DNA from: Leifsonia sp. 71-9
GTDB lineage: Bacteria; Actinomycetota; Actinomycetes; Actinomycetales; Microbacteriaceae
Assembly: GCF_001898805.1 (NCBI RefSeq)
Contig: NZ_MKVJ01000023.1
Location: 62,001-126,000 of the forward strand
Direction: 5' to 3'
DNA: 64,000 nucleotides
Under the pieces are notes generated by a model, which was not told the DNA's origin, made no database searches, and was given only the letters and a program-made list of their open reading frames with translations. The translations under genes were made by a program, and so were the position numbers. The first letter of the stretch is position 1; each line of letters starts with the position of its first letter. Of this stretch, positions 17,077 to 25,688 are shown one piece after another.

Positions 17077-18329
17077 CCGACACATCCACCCCGGCGGTCT
17101 TCGCCGAACCCACGCGCCGCATTCCGGGCCGCTGGATCGCCTTCTTCGCCATCGCCTGGCTGGGGGTGTGGATGGCGCAGCTCGCGCCCATCCAGAAGCT
17201 GCTGCCCGACCAGGTGCAGACGCAGCTGCACACCACGTACTGGGTCGACAACGTCGTCGTCTTCGGCATCATCTCGGGCATCTCCGGGGTGTGCGCGATC
17301 ATCGCCTACCCGTTGACCGGCGCCCTCTCCGACCGCACGACCAGCCGGTTCGGGAGGCGGCGCCCCTGGATCGCGGGCGGCGCACTGCTGTTCGCCGCCT
17401 CGCTCCTCCTGCTCGGGCTGCAGACCTCGATCGTCGGCATCGGCGTCTTCTGGTCCCTCGCCCTCACCGGGTTCTGCGTGCTGACCGCGGCGCTCACGGC
17501 GACGATCAGCGACCAGGTCCCCGTCGCCCAGCGCGGCTACGTCTCGGGCTGGATCAGCGCCCCGCAGGCCATCGGCATCATCCTCGGCGTCTCGCTCGTC
17601 ACCTACGTGTTCGTGGGCGCGGTCGTCGGCTACGCGGCGATGGCGGTGCTCCTGCTCGTCCTGGTGCTGCCGTTCCTCTTCCTGCCGGACGCCGTGCTGC
17701 CGAAGGAGCTGCGCCAGGCGATGACGGCGCGCAGCCTCATCGAGGGGCTCTGGATCAGCCCGCGCGAGCACCCCGACTTCGGCTGGACCCTGCTGAGCCG
17801 CATCCTGGTGAACTTCGGCAACGCCTTCGGCACCTCGCTGCTGCTCTACTTCCTCGAGTTCGGCCTCAAGGATCCGGACGCCGACGACGACCTCCTCATC
17901 CTGATCCTCATCTACATGGTGTTCGTCATCATCGCGTCGCTCGTCTTCGGGCGGCTGTCGGACCGGCTGGGGCGGCGCAAGGCGTTCGTCTTCCTGTCGT
18001 CGGCCATCCAGGGCGTCGCCGCGCTGCTGCTGGCGTTCGTCCCCGAGCTGACCGCCGCGATGATCGCCGCCGGCCTCCTCGGACTCGGCTACGGCTGCTT
18101 CCTGTCGGTCGACCAGGCGCTCGCGACCCAGGTGCTCCCCGACCCGGAGAGCCGCGGCAAAGACCTCGGCATCATGAACATCGCCACCGCCGTCCCCCAG
18201 GCGATGGCGCCGCTGATCGGCGCCGGCATCGTCGCCGCGCTCGGCGGGTTCATGGGCCTCTTCATCCTGTCCGGATTGTTCGCGTTCGCGGGTGCTCTCG
18301 CGGTCGCCCGAGTGAAAGCGGTGCGCTGA
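17073..18329 (+). CDS. MFS transporter, sugar/GPH-like
   Basis: A 418-residue transporter with about 12 helices. LTGALSDRTTSRFGRRRPWI, with its charged cluster after the second helix, resembles the glycoside-pentoside-hexuronide/sucrose group, and a second half-motif FGRLSDRLGRRKAFV occurs after the interdomain loop. ATG 17073 overlaps the tetR stop and its stop overlaps the next start. In context it probably imports the substrate handled by the two downstream enzymes. Substrate unknown. Confidence 0.85.
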   Translation: MTDTSTPAVFAEPTRRIPGRWIAFFAIAWLGVWMAQLAPIQKLLPDQVQTQLHTTYWVDNVVVFGIISGISGVCAIIAYPLTGALSDRTTSRFGRRRPWIAGGALLFAASLLLLGLQTSIVGIGVFWSLALTGFCVLTAALTATISDQVPVAQRGYVSGWISAPQAIGIILGVSLVTYVFVGAVVGYAAMAVLLLVLVLPFLFLPDAVLPKELRQAMTARSLIEGLWISPREHPDFGWTLLSRILVNFGNAFGTSLLLYFLEFGLKDPDADDDLLILILIYMVFVIIASLVFGRLSDRLGRRKAFVFLSSAIQGVAALLLAFVPELTAAMIAAGLLGLGYGCFLSVDQALATQVLPDPESRGKDLGIMNIATAVPQAMAPLIGAGIVAALGGFMGLFILSGLFAFAGALAVARVKAVR

Positions 18330-19594
18330 TGGATCTGACCACCCCGCCCACCCCCGCCCAACGCACCTGGACCACGCCCGACGTGTTCTGGCCGTCCCTC
18401 TCCGCCGCCACCACGCGGCTGGACCCGGCGCTCGCCGTGCTGCACCTCCCGGCGCTGCGCCACAACACGCACGACATGCTGCGGCGAGCGGGCGGGAAGA
18501 CCATCCGCGTCGCCTCCAAATCGGTGCGCGTGCGCTCGGTGCTGGACGCGGTGCTCGCCCTGCCCGGCTACGCGGGCGTGCTGGCCTACACCCTCCCGGA
18601 GGCGCTCTGGCTGGCCGAGGGGGACGCCGAGCACCCGCCGATCGAGGACGTCGTCGTCGGCTACCCGACGGCCGACCGCGGTGCCATCGCCCGGCTCGCG
18701 CAGTCGCCCGAGCTCGCTGCGCGCGTCACGCTGATGGTCGACTCCGTCGCCCACCTCGACTTCATCGACGCGGTCGTGCCGCCCGCCGACCGCGAGAGCA
18801 TCCGGCTCTGCCTCGAGCTCGACTCCTCGTGGGACGCCCCGGTGCTCGGCCACATCGGCGTCTTCCGGTCGCCGCTGCACACCGTCGAGCAGGTGCGGGC
18901 GGTCGCCGAGGAGATCGTGCGCCGCCCGGGCTTCCAGCTGGTCGGGATGATGGGCTACGAGGCGCAGATCGCCGGCCAGGGGGACAACCCGGCCGGGCGT
19001 CCCGCCTGGGGCGCCACCCTGCGCTGGATGCAGAAGAACTCGCAGGACGAGCTCCTCACCCGCCGCGGGGAGGCCGTCGCAGCGGTTCGCGCGCTCGCCG
19101 ACCTGGAGTTCGTCAACGGCGGCGGGACCGGCTCGCTGGAGTTCACCTCCCGCGACGACGCGGTCACCGAGATCGCCGCCGGCAGCGGGCTGTTCGGCGG
19201 CCACCTGTTCGACACCTATCGCGGGTTCCGGCCGGCGCCGGCGGCCTCCTTCGCCCTGTCGGTCGTTCGTCGTCCGGGACCGGACATCGCGACGCTCCTC
19301 GGCGGCGGCTGGATCGCGTCCGGGCCTCCCGGAGCCGACCGGATGCCGAAGGTCGTCTGGCCCACCGGCCTGACGATGGTGGACCGCGAGATGGCCGGCG
19401 AGGTGCAGACGCCGCTCACCGGCGCCGCCGCCAGCGTGATGCGCGTCGGCGACCGCGTCTGGCTGCGCCACACCAAGTCGGGCGAGCTGAGCGAGCACGT
19501 CGACGTCTTCCACCTCGTGGACGTCGTGGACGGCCGCGCGACGGTCGTCGGCGAGACCCCGAGCTACCGCGGCGAGGGCAAGGTGTTCCTGTGA
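18329..19594 (+). CDS. Fold-type III PLP enzyme (D-amino acid deaminase/aldolase-like)
   Basis: A 421-residue enzyme of the alanine-racemase/D-threonine-aldolase fold. The PLP lysine is Lys64 in TIRVASKSVRVRS. A TIM-barrel segment ends in FVNGGGTGS, the phosphate-binding loop, and a C-terminal beta domain includes RHTKSGELSEHVDVF. Relatives are annotated as amino acid deaminase/aldolase, without firm biochemistry. It overlaps both neighbours by 3-4 nt. Pairing with a sugar-lactone oxidase is unexplained. Confidence 0.85.
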   Translation: MDLTTPPTPAQRTWTTPDVFWPSLSAATTRLDPALAVLHLPALRHNTHDMLRRAGGKTIRVASKSVRVRSVLDAVLALPGYAGVLAYTLPEALWLAEGDAEHPPIEDVVVGYPTADRGAIARLAQSPELAARVTLMVDSVAHLDFIDAVVPPADRESIRLCLELDSSWDAPVLGHIGVFRSPLHTVEQVRAVAEEIVRRPGFQLVGMMGYEAQIAGQGDNPAGRPAWGATLRWMQKNSQDELLTRRGEAVAAVRALADLEFVNGGGTGSLEFTSRDDAVTEIAAGSGLFGGHLFDTYRGFRPAPAASFALSVVRRPGPDIATLLGGGWIASGPPGADRMPKVVWPTGLTMVDREMAGEVQTPLTGAAASVMRVGDRVWLRHTKSGELSEHVDVFHLVDVVDGRATVVGETPSYRGEGKVFL

Positions 19595-20913
19595 CGGCGG
19601 TCGACCCGCGCACGGGCGTCTGGCGCAACTGGGGCCGCAGCGAGTCCATCCGCCCCCAGCGCATCGAGCGCCCCGCGACCCCGGAGGCGGTGCAGCGGGC
19701 CGTCGCGGCCGCCGCGAAGCAGCGGATGCGCGTCAAGGCGATCGGCGCCGGGCACAGCTTCACCGCGATCTCGGCCGCCCCCGGCGTGCTCCTCGACCTG
19801 GAGGCGCTGAGCGGCGTCCTCGACGTCGACCTCGAGCGCGCCCGCGTCACGCTCGCCGCGGGGACGCACCTGCACCAGCTGCCCGCACTGCTGCGCCCGC
19901 ACGGCCTCGCCCTGCAGAACATGGGCGACATCGACCGGCAGACCGTCGCCGGTGCGACCTCCACCGGCACGCACGGCACCGGCGGGTCGTTCGGCGGCCT
20001 CGCGACCCAGATCGTCGCCCTCACGCTCGTGACCGGCGAGGGGGAGGTGCTGCGCATCAGCGAGACCGAGAACGCCGAGCTGCTGCCGGCCGCACGCCTC
20101 GGGCTCGGCGCGCTGGGCGTCATCCTCGACCTCACCCTCCAGTGCGTCCCGGCGTTCCTGCTCCAGGCGGTCGAGCGGCCCGAGCCCCTGCAGGACGCGA
20201 TCGACGGCTACCTCGAACGGTCGGCCGGCGAGGACCACTTCGAGTTCTACTGGTTCCCGCACACCGAGACCGCGCTGACCAAGACCAATACGCGGCTGCC
20301 CCTCACCGAGCGGCGCGCCCCGCTCTCCGCGGTCGGGCGGTGGATGGACGACGAGCTCCTCGCCAACGGCCTCTACCGCGGCGTGTGCGCGGTCGGCACC
20401 GTGGTGCCCGCCATCGTGCCGCCGTTCAGCGGGCTCGCGCAGAAGCTCACCGGCAACCGCGACTTCACCGACCACTCGCCGCGGGTCTACGTCACGAACC
20501 GCACCGTCCGCTTCCGCGAGATGGAGTACGCGATCCCGCGCGAGGCCGTCCCCGAGGCGCTCGCCGAGGTGAAGGCCCTCATCGAGAAGCGCGGCTGGCG
20601 CATCTCGTTCCCGATCGAGGTGCGCTCGGCCGCCGCCGACGAGAACTGGCTCTCGACCGCGTACGGCCGCGAGACCGGCTACATCGCCGTGCACCGGTAC
20701 TACCGGGAGGACCCGGCCGCGTATTTCCACGCCGTCGAGGAGATCATGATGGCGCACGGCGGCCGCCCGCACTGGGGCAAGATGCACTACCGCGACGCGG
20801 ACTCGCTGCGCACCGTGTACCCGCGCTTCGACGACTTCCTCGCCGTGCGCGATCGGCTGGACCCGCAGCGCCGCTTCGAGAACACCTACCTGCGGCGGGT
20901 GCTGGGGGAGTAG
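19591..20913 (+). CDS. D-arabinono-1,4-lactone oxidase family FAD enzyme
   Basis: A 440-residue FAD-linked oxidase. The PCMH-type FAD domain has IGAGHSFTAIS, with His55 as candidate covalent flavin ligand, and ATSTGTHGTGG. The C-terminal domain has the ALO signature region (HWGKMHYRD, then RFDDFLAVRDRLDP). The family oxidises aldono- or gulono-lactones with oxygen, or sugar alcohols. GTG 19591 overlaps the preceding stop (GTGA). It ends the TetR-MFS-PLP-oxidase operon. Confidence 0.9.
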   Translation: MTAVDPRTGVWRNWGRSESIRPQRIERPATPEAVQRAVAAAAKQRMRVKAIGAGHSFTAISAAPGVLLDLEALSGVLDVDLERARVTLAAGTHLHQLPALLRPHGLALQNMGDIDRQTVAGATSTGTHGTGGSFGGLATQIVALTLVTGEGEVLRISETENAELLPAARLGLGALGVILDLTLQCVPAFLLQAVERPEPLQDAIDGYLERSAGEDHFEFYWFPHTETALTKTNTRLPLTERRAPLSAVGRWMDDELLANGLYRGVCAVGTVVPAIVPPFSGLAQKLTGNRDFTDHSPRVYVTNRTVRFREMEYAIPREAVPEALAEVKALIEKRGWRISFPIEVRSAAADENWLSTAYGRETGYIAVHRYYREDPAAYFHAVEEIMMAHGGRPHWGKMHYRDADSLRTVYPRFDDFLAVRDRLDPQRRFENTYLRRVLGE

Positions 20914-20916
20914 GGG

Positions 20917-21357
20917 TCAGCGCGCGGGCGGTGCCGCGTACGCGTAGGCGTCCACGAGCAGCCAGCGGGCGCCGCTGTCGTCGCGCGCCTTGCGCAGGCG
21001 GAGCTCGACGCCCTGCGGCGACGGGACGGGGCGTCCGACCTGGAGCCGACGCACGTCGACCCCGGGATGCCCGGCACGCGTGAGGGCGTCGGCGAGATCG
21101 TTGCGTTGAGCGGATTGCTGGTTGTAGACGATCGCGACCCCGACGAAGCCGAGGATGATCAGCACCGCCGCGAGGACGAGGAGGATCGTCGCCGTCCCCA
21201 CGGTGCCGCCGCCGTAGAGGGCGGCGAACATCAGCGCGAAGAACGAGAGGAAGGCGACGAGACCCAGGGCCAGAGCGGTGATGCCGATGGCCTTCCAGGT
21301 CACGATGGCGGATCCCTGCCGGTCCGGCAGGGAGACGCCGCTGCTAGCGGGCTGCAC
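20917..21357 (-). CDS. Two-helix membrane protein, end of the WXG100 cassette
   Basis: A 146-residue protein with two adjacent transmembrane helices (ITALALGLVAFLSFFALMFA and ATILLVLAAVLIILGFVGVA). A C-terminal soluble domain of about 60 residues (VDVRRLQVGRPVPSPQGVEL) follows. GTG 21357 has an AGGAGG 10 nt upstream. It begins 42 nt after the preceding cassette gene. I do not recognise the family; placement suggests a membrane partner of the cassette. Confidence 0.65.
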   Translation of the reverse strand: MQPASSGVSLPDRQGSAIVTWKAIGITALALGLVAFLSFFALMFAALYGGGTVGTATILLVLAAVLIILGFVGVAIVYNQQSAQRNDLADALTRAGHPGVDVRRLQVGRPVPSPQGVELRLRKARDDSGARWLLVDAYAYAAPPAR

Positions 21358-21399
21358 GGTCGCGACCTCCTGGCTTCCTGGGTGACACGATGGCGGCGC

Positions 21400-22161
21400 T
21401 CACGCCAGCGCCCGGGGCCATTCCGGGATCGCGCCGCTCAGGCTGCCGCTGATCGAGCGCTGCGTCTGCTCGGCCGTGACGAACAGCTGGAAGAGCGCGA
21501 TCGCGGCGGTCACGCCGCCGAGCAGCGTGCCGATGACGCCGACGATCGCGGCCGGAGCGGTCACGACGCCCGCGAGCGTGATGATCAGCTCGACGACGCT
21601 CACGATCACCACCACGATTCCGACGACCGCGGCCAGCAACGAGAGGTAGAAGTTCTCGATGGCGTCGGCCATGTCGCCCAGCGCCGACGAGATCGGGTCG
21701 GCGTAGGTGGCGATCGCCGTGACGGCGTCATCGCGTCCATCGACGGCGTGCACATAGCTTTCGCTCGCCTCGCCGTCGTCCCAGTTCGACGAGAGGGTCG
21801 AGGGGAGCTTGCCGAGGGTCACGGTGGTGGCGAGGTCGCGCGAGGGCGTGACCACCTTGTCGCCGATGAGGGAGGCCGCCTGCCGCAGCCTGTCGGGGCT
21901 GCCGACGTAGGCGATGCCCCTCTCGGCCTGGTCGAGCGCCTTGCGGAGCTCGGCGGTCCCCTCGTGCAGCTTCGAGATGGCCTCATCGGCGAACTTGTCG
22001 GAGATGAAGCCGGGGATCGGCAGGTGCAGGATCGTGTCGAGGTAGACGTTCATGACGGTCCGGATGATCCCCGGGCCGTTCTTGTCGATCCAGTCGAGGC
22101 CGTCCTTGCCCGACTTCAGCTGCTCCTCGATCTGATCGCGGATGGTGTCGACGTAGCTCAC
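21400..22161 (-). CDS. WXG100-cassette effector-like protein with membrane helices
   Basis: A 253-residue protein. The N-terminal ~160 residues are helical (VSYVDTIRDQIEEQLKSG; LHEGTAELRKALDQAERGIA) and include a W-x-x-G turn (SNWDDGEA), like type VII substrate helical hairpins. Two or more long hydrophobic segments follow (LLAAVVGIVVVIVSVVELII). It has no known toxin domain. GTG 22161 overlaps the upstream stop (GTGA). It could be a membrane-inserted T7SS substrate or scaffold; function unknown. Confidence 0.6.
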   Translation of the reverse strand: MSYVDTIRDQIEEQLKSGKDGLDWIDKNGPGIIRTVMNVYLDTILHLPIPGFISDKFADEAISKLHEGTAELRKALDQAERGIAYVGSPDRLRQAASLIGDKVVTPSRDLATTVTLGKLPSTLSSNWDDGEASESYVHAVDGRDDAVTAIATYADPISSALGDMADAIENFYLSLLAAVVGIVVVIVSVVELIITLAGVVTAPAAIVGVIGTLLGGVTAAIALFQLFVTAEQTQRSISGSLSGAIPEWPRALA

Positions 22162-22481
22162 GACTCGAGCTCCTTCTCCATGCGGGTGATGTCCTCGACG
22201 GTGGCGCCGTGGGATTTGCCGTAGGTGATCGCGGTCTGGAGCAGCAGGTGCTCGAAGGTCAGGAACTCGTCCCGGCCGCCGTCGATGTAGTCGGCGAGCG
22301 CCTGCCGCGCGGTCTCGTAGAGCTTCGCGGCCTCCTGCCCGCCGGGGATGACGGAGAAATCGGGCGCTGCGATGACGGGCAGCGCGTCCGACATGCCCTT
22401 GAGGCTGTCCGCCCCGGCTTGCCACACCGCCTCGGCGTCCTTCTCGAGAACGGCCCCGTTGATGACCACGGTGTCGGTCAC
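22158..22481 (-). CDS. Small helical protein of the WXG100 cassette
   Basis: A 107-residue acidic protein with no recognised domain. An N-terminal segment VTDTVVINGAVLEKDAEAVW precedes long amphipathic helices (EAAKLYETARQALADYIDGG, EFLTFEHLLLQTAITYGKSH). The size and helical pattern resemble WXG100/ESAT-6 partners, but it lacks a W-x-G turn. The RBS is AAAGGGGGA before GTG 22481. It overlaps both neighbouring cassette genes by 4 nt. Confidence 0.6.
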   Translation of the reverse strand: MTDTVVINGAVLEKDAEAVWQAGADSLKGMSDALPVIAAPDFSVIPGGQEAAKLYETARQALADYIDGGRDEFLTFEHLLLQTAITYGKSHGATVEDITRMEKELES

Positions 22482-23011
22482 ACCGTCCCCCTTTCGTCTT
22501 CTGCGGCCACGGCCGCCTGTCGTGCGAGCTGGACGATCGCCGAGCCGAGCTCCGTCGACGGTTCGGACAGCACCCAGCCGGGCCGGGTCGTCACGCCGAC
22601 GGGCCGGCCGTCGACGCTCTGCAGCGTGAGGGCGCCGTCGCGGGTCGAGAACTCGTCGCGCGGTCGACGCTGCGCGTGTGCGGTCGCGGAGGCGACGAGC
22701 GCGTTCAGCCGGGCGGCGAGCGCGCGCGGGTCGCCGCTGACCCCGATGGCCGGGCTCACGATGAGCGCCGCCTCGAGCTGGGCGAGGAGCTGGGCCTCCG
22801 TGAGCTGCTTGCGCACCTCGCTGTCGATCCGGAGGTAGGCGAGCACGCCGTCCTCGCCGTACTCGGCGGAGACCGCCGGCGGGCCGAAGCCCTCGGCGAG
22901 CTGGGCGCGCGACGACGCCAGGAAGGCGGTGAGGTCGGCCTGCACGGCGCGCGCCTCGGCGAGCAGTCGCCGGGCCCGTTCCGCCGGGTCCGTGTCGAGT
23001 CCGGGCCTCAC
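22478..23011 (-). CDS. YbaB-like protein of the WXG100 cassette
   Basis: A 177-residue protein. An N-terminal helix (ERARRLLAEARAVQADLTAF) is followed by GPPAVSAEYGEDGVLAYLRI, then KQLTEAQLLAQLEAAL. That pattern (strand, glycine turn, strand, helix) is typical of YbaB/EbfC-fold proteins found in actinobacterial type VII loci. A C-terminal extension adds a second beta segment. The YbaB assignment is inference. GTG 23011 overlaps the WXG100 stop. Confidence 0.55.
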   Translation of the reverse strand: MRPGLDTDPAERARRLLAEARAVQADLTAFLASSRAQLAEGFGPPAVSAEYGEDGVLAYLRIDSEVRKQLTEAQLLAQLEAALIVSPAIGVSGDPRALAARLNALVASATAHAQRRPRDEFSTRDGALTLQSVDGRPVGVTTRPGWVLSEPSTELGSAIVQLARQAAVAAEDERGTV

Positions 23012-23298
23012 TTCCACAGGGCCGCCACCTCCGCACGCGCGGCGAGGTGCCGGTTGACCGCGTTCTCCGCGGCGGAGGCGGACCGGTCGAGCGCCGCGTT
23101 CAGCGCGCTCAACGAGGCCGTCCATTCGGCGTGCGCCCGGTCGTAGGCCGCCGAGGCCTCGCCGGTCCAGGAGGAGCGGAGCCGCGCGGCTTCCTCGTCC
23201 AGGGTGGACAGTTCCGTTTCGATGTCCCGGACGGCAGAGCGCAGCTTGTCCACAAGAGCCCCCATGCCGCCGAGCTGCATTCCGTACTCGACGCTCAC
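23008..23298 (-). CDS. WXG100 family protein (ESAT-6-like)
   Basis: A 96-residue two-helix protein with the signature turn SSWTGEA (Trp44-Thr-Gly46) between helices SAVRDIETELSTLDEEAARL and AYDRAHAEWTASLSALNAAL. Length and motif fit WXG100 T7SS substrates. GTG 23298 is preceded by AGGGTGAGAG. It is the first gene of a five-gene minus-strand operon joined by GTGA overlaps. No EccC/EccB-type motor genes are in the window, so secretion would depend on genes elsewhere. Confidence 0.85.
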   Translation of the reverse strand: MSVEYGMQLGGMGALVDKLRSAVRDIETELSTLDEEAARLRSSWTGEASAAYDRAHAEWTASLSALNAALDRSASAAENAVNRHLAARAEVAALWK

Positions 23299-23351
23299 GT
23301 CTCTCACCCTAGACCGGAGCCTCGGGCGCTGCCCATCCGTGCCAGCACGGT

Positions 23352-24086
23352 TCAGGGTGTTCGGCGCTGGAGCGTCAACGCGCCCAGCACCACGGCTCCC
23401 GCAGCCCAGGCGCCGATGATCAGCAGCTCGCCGCCGACGTACGCCGCGTCGTGGGAATCGGTCGCCACGGCGTTCAGGGCGTCGATGGCGTGGGAGAGGG
23501 GGAGCCAGTCGCTGATCGCGCGCAGCACGTCCGGCAGCTGGTCGCGCGGGAGGAAGATCCCGCCGAGCAGGATCTGCGGGAACACGATGACGGGCATGAA
23601 CTGCACCACCTGGAACTCCGTGCGCGCGAAGGCGCTGACGAACAGCCCGAGCGTCGTGCCCAGGATGGCGTCGGCGACCGCGACGGCGAGCAGCAGCCAG
23701 ACGCTCCCCGCGATGTCCAGCCCGCAGACCCACACGGCGAACCCGACGGCGACGCACGACTGCACGATCGCCAGCAGTGCGAAGGCGAGCGTGTAGCCCA
23801 GGAGGAAGTCGCCCTTGCCGAGCGGCATGGAGAGCAGGCGTTCGAGCGTTCCGGTCCGCCGCTCGCGCAGGGTGGTGATGCTCGTCACGAGGAACATCAC
23901 GATGAAGGGGAAGAGCGCGAGCAGCGCCGGGCCGATGGTCTGGAACACGGTCGTGTCGGTGAAGATCCACGCGACGAGCCCGGTCAGCAGGGCCGGGACG
24001 AGGACGAGCAGGGCGACGGTCCGCGGATCGTGCCGGATCTGCGTGAGCACGCGGCCGGTGGTCGCGAGGGTGCGGGTCGGGTTCAT
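23352..24086 (-). CDS. ABC-2 type exporter permease
   Basis: A 244-residue, six-helix permease with the ABC-2 signature region (TTLRERRTGTLERLLSMPLG after the second helix; FPQILLGGIFLPRDQLPDVL). ATG 24086 overlaps the stop of the ATPase gene (ATGA), so the two form a coupled exporter. The TetR gene upstream and the operator on the ATPase start imply inducible expression. Substrate is probably a drug, lipid or peptide; unknown. Confidence 0.9.
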   Translation of the reverse strand: MNPTRTLATTGRVLTQIRHDPRTVALLVLVPALLTGLVAWIFTDTTVFQTIGPALLALFPFIVMFLVTSITTLRERRTGTLERLLSMPLGKGDFLLGYTLAFALLAIVQSCVAVGFAVWVCGLDIAGSVWLLLAVAVADAILGTTLGLFVSAFARTEFQVVQFMPVIVFPQILLGGIFLPRDQLPDVLRAISDWLPLSHAIDALNAVATDSHDAAYVGGELLIIGAWAAGAVVLGALTLQRRTP

Positions 24087-24859
24087 CGGTGGTCCCCGTC
24101 CGGCAGCTGGTGGCGAGGATGCCGACGGCGCAGCAACGCGAGGAACGCCCCCTCCGCATCCACCGCACCGGTCTCGGCGAGGAGCTCGGCGGGCGTGCTG
24201 TCGGCGATGACGGCGCCCTCGCGCATCAGCAGGAGCCGATCGCAGCGGGTCGCCTCGTCCATCACATGGCTGGAGATCAGGAGGCTGGTGCCGCCCTCCG
24301 CCAGCCGGTGGAACAGGTCCCAGAGGTCGGCGCGGAGCAGCGGGTCGAGGCCGACCGTCGGCTCGTCCAGGACGAGGACGTCGGGGGAGCCGAGCAGGGC
24401 AGCGGCGAGGGAGACCCTGCTGCGCTGCCCTCCGGAGAGCGTGGAGACGAGCTGGGCGGCGTTCGCTCCGAGGTCGGTGGCCTCGATCGCCCGCGCGACG
24501 TCGTCGGCGCCCGCACCCAGCACGCGGCGGAAATACTGCAGGTTCTGCGTCACGGTCAGGTCGTCGTAGACGCTGGCGGCCTGGGTCACGTAGCCGACGC
24601 GGTGCCGCAGCGCCGCCGTCCCGGCCGGCTGCCCGAGCACGGTCACGACGCCTCCGGCGACGCGCTGCACACCGACGATCGAGCGCAGGAGGGTCGTCTT
24701 TCCGCATCCACTCGGCCCGAGCAGCCCGACGACCTGGCCGCGCGGCACGCTGATCGACAGCCCGTCGAGCACCATCCTCCGGCCGCGCTTCACGCGCAGC
24801 CCGTCCACGACGACGGCGGCGTCCGCCCTCGGGTCTCCGCCGGACGAGTAATTCATCAT
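24083..24859 (-). CDS. ABC-2 exporter ATP-binding protein
   Basis: A 258-residue ATPase with Walker A GPSGCGKTT, Q-loop GYVTQ, signature LSGGQRSRVSLA, Walker B VLVLDEPTVGLD and switch His in ISSHVMDEA. It energises the ABC-2 permease encoded downstream. A 22-bp palindrome covers its start codon and is the likely site of the adjacent TetR repressor. The first ATG (24859) was chosen; a second Met follows immediately. Confidence 0.93.
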   Translation of the reverse strand: MMNYSSGGDPRADAAVVVDGLRVKRGRRMVLDGLSISVPRGQVVGLLGPSGCGKTTLLRSIVGVQRVAGGVVTVLGQPAGTAALRHRVGYVTQAASVYDDLTVTQNLQYFRRVLGAGADDVARAIEATDLGANAAQLVSTLSGGQRSRVSLAAALLGSPDVLVLDEPTVGLDPLLRADLWDLFHRLAEGGTSLLISSHVMDEATRCDRLLLMREGAVIADSTPAELLAETGAVDAEGAFLALLRRRHPRHQLPDGDHR

Positions 24860-24870
24860 GTGGTGAATTA
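24849..24870. promoter_or_regulatory. TetR-type operator overlapping the ABC ATPase start
   Basis: A 22-bp inverted repeat whose 11-bp half-sites TAATTCATCAT and TAATTCACCAC (the second on the opposite strand) match at 9 of 11 positions. Its A/T-rich ends stand out. It covers the ATPase ATG and lies downstream of tetR on the same strand. Confidence 0.75.
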
Positions 24871-24905
24871 TTCGCCTGCGCGCACTGCCGGGTCAAGAGC
24901 CCGGT

Positions 24906-25526
24906 TCAGTCGAGCGGCGTCCCGAACAGGTGCCACTGCAGCACCGGCCCCACCCGGTGCGCCAGCTCGTCGGCCGAGGCGGCGGCCACCGGCTCCAGCT
25001 TCAGCACGTAGCGGGTCATGATGAGGCCGACGATCTGCGCGGCGGCCAGATCGGCGCGCAGCTCGGCGTCCGCGGCGCCGTCGTTGAGCGCGGCGAGACG
25101 GGAGAACACCTCGCGGGTCAGGAACTCGCGCACCATCCGCGTGCCGGGTCCGCTGCCGAGCGCCGTGCGGAGCACCACGACCATCCGTCCCGCGGCCGGG
25201 CCGTCGTCGAGCTGCTCGCAGAGGTACCGGACGAGCCGCTCGCCGATCTCCTCCCGCGGGGCGCTGAGCACGACGTCCAGCACCCGGTCCGGCCGCAGCG
25301 GAGCCTCCAGAGCGGCGGCGAACAGGTCGGCCTTGCCGTCGAAGTAGTGGTGGACCAGGGCGGAGTCGACGCCCGCCCGCCGGGCGACCGCCCGCAGCGA
25401 GGTCGCCTCGTAGCCGCGCTCGACGAACTCCTCCGCCGCGGCGCGCACGATCGCGTCCCGCGCGGACGCCGCACCGCGCACCTTGCGCGGACGGCCCCTG
25501 CCGCGCCGTTCGGCCACCTCGCTCAC
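24906..25526 (-). CDS. TetR family regulator of the ABC-2 exporter
   Basis: A 206-residue regulator. An Arg-rich N terminus (RRGRGRPRKVRG) precedes a standard TetR HTH (YEATSLRAVARRAGVDSALV then HHYFDGKADLF). The C-terminal ligand domain is of normal size. GTG 25526 (VSEVAERR) is preferred; ATG 25553 would add nine residues. It lies 46 nt upstream of the exporter genes on the same strand, with the palindromic operator between, so it probably represses the exporter in response to its substrate. Confidence 0.88.
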   Translation of the reverse strand: MSEVAERRGRGRPRKVRGAASARDAIVRAAAEEFVERGYEATSLRAVARRAGVDSALVHHYFDGKADLFAAALEAPLRPDRVLDVVLSAPREEIGERLVRYLCEQLDDGPAAGRMVVVLRTALGSGPGTRMVREFLTREVFSRLAALNDGAADAELRADLAAAQIVGLIMTRYVLKLEPVAAASADELAHRVGPVLQWHLFGTPLD

Positions 25527-25688
25527 GCGTCCATTGTGCACCCCGGCGCGCATCCCGCCGCCGCGATCTCGGAGGTGGCCGCCACCTAGCTTTGAGAGTC
25601 ATGGGAAGGCGGTGAGAGGCCCCCGGAGCGCCGTTAGGATGATCGTGCGCTTGAACCGTCCGCGCCCCCACGCAAGGAGTACCCGAAA

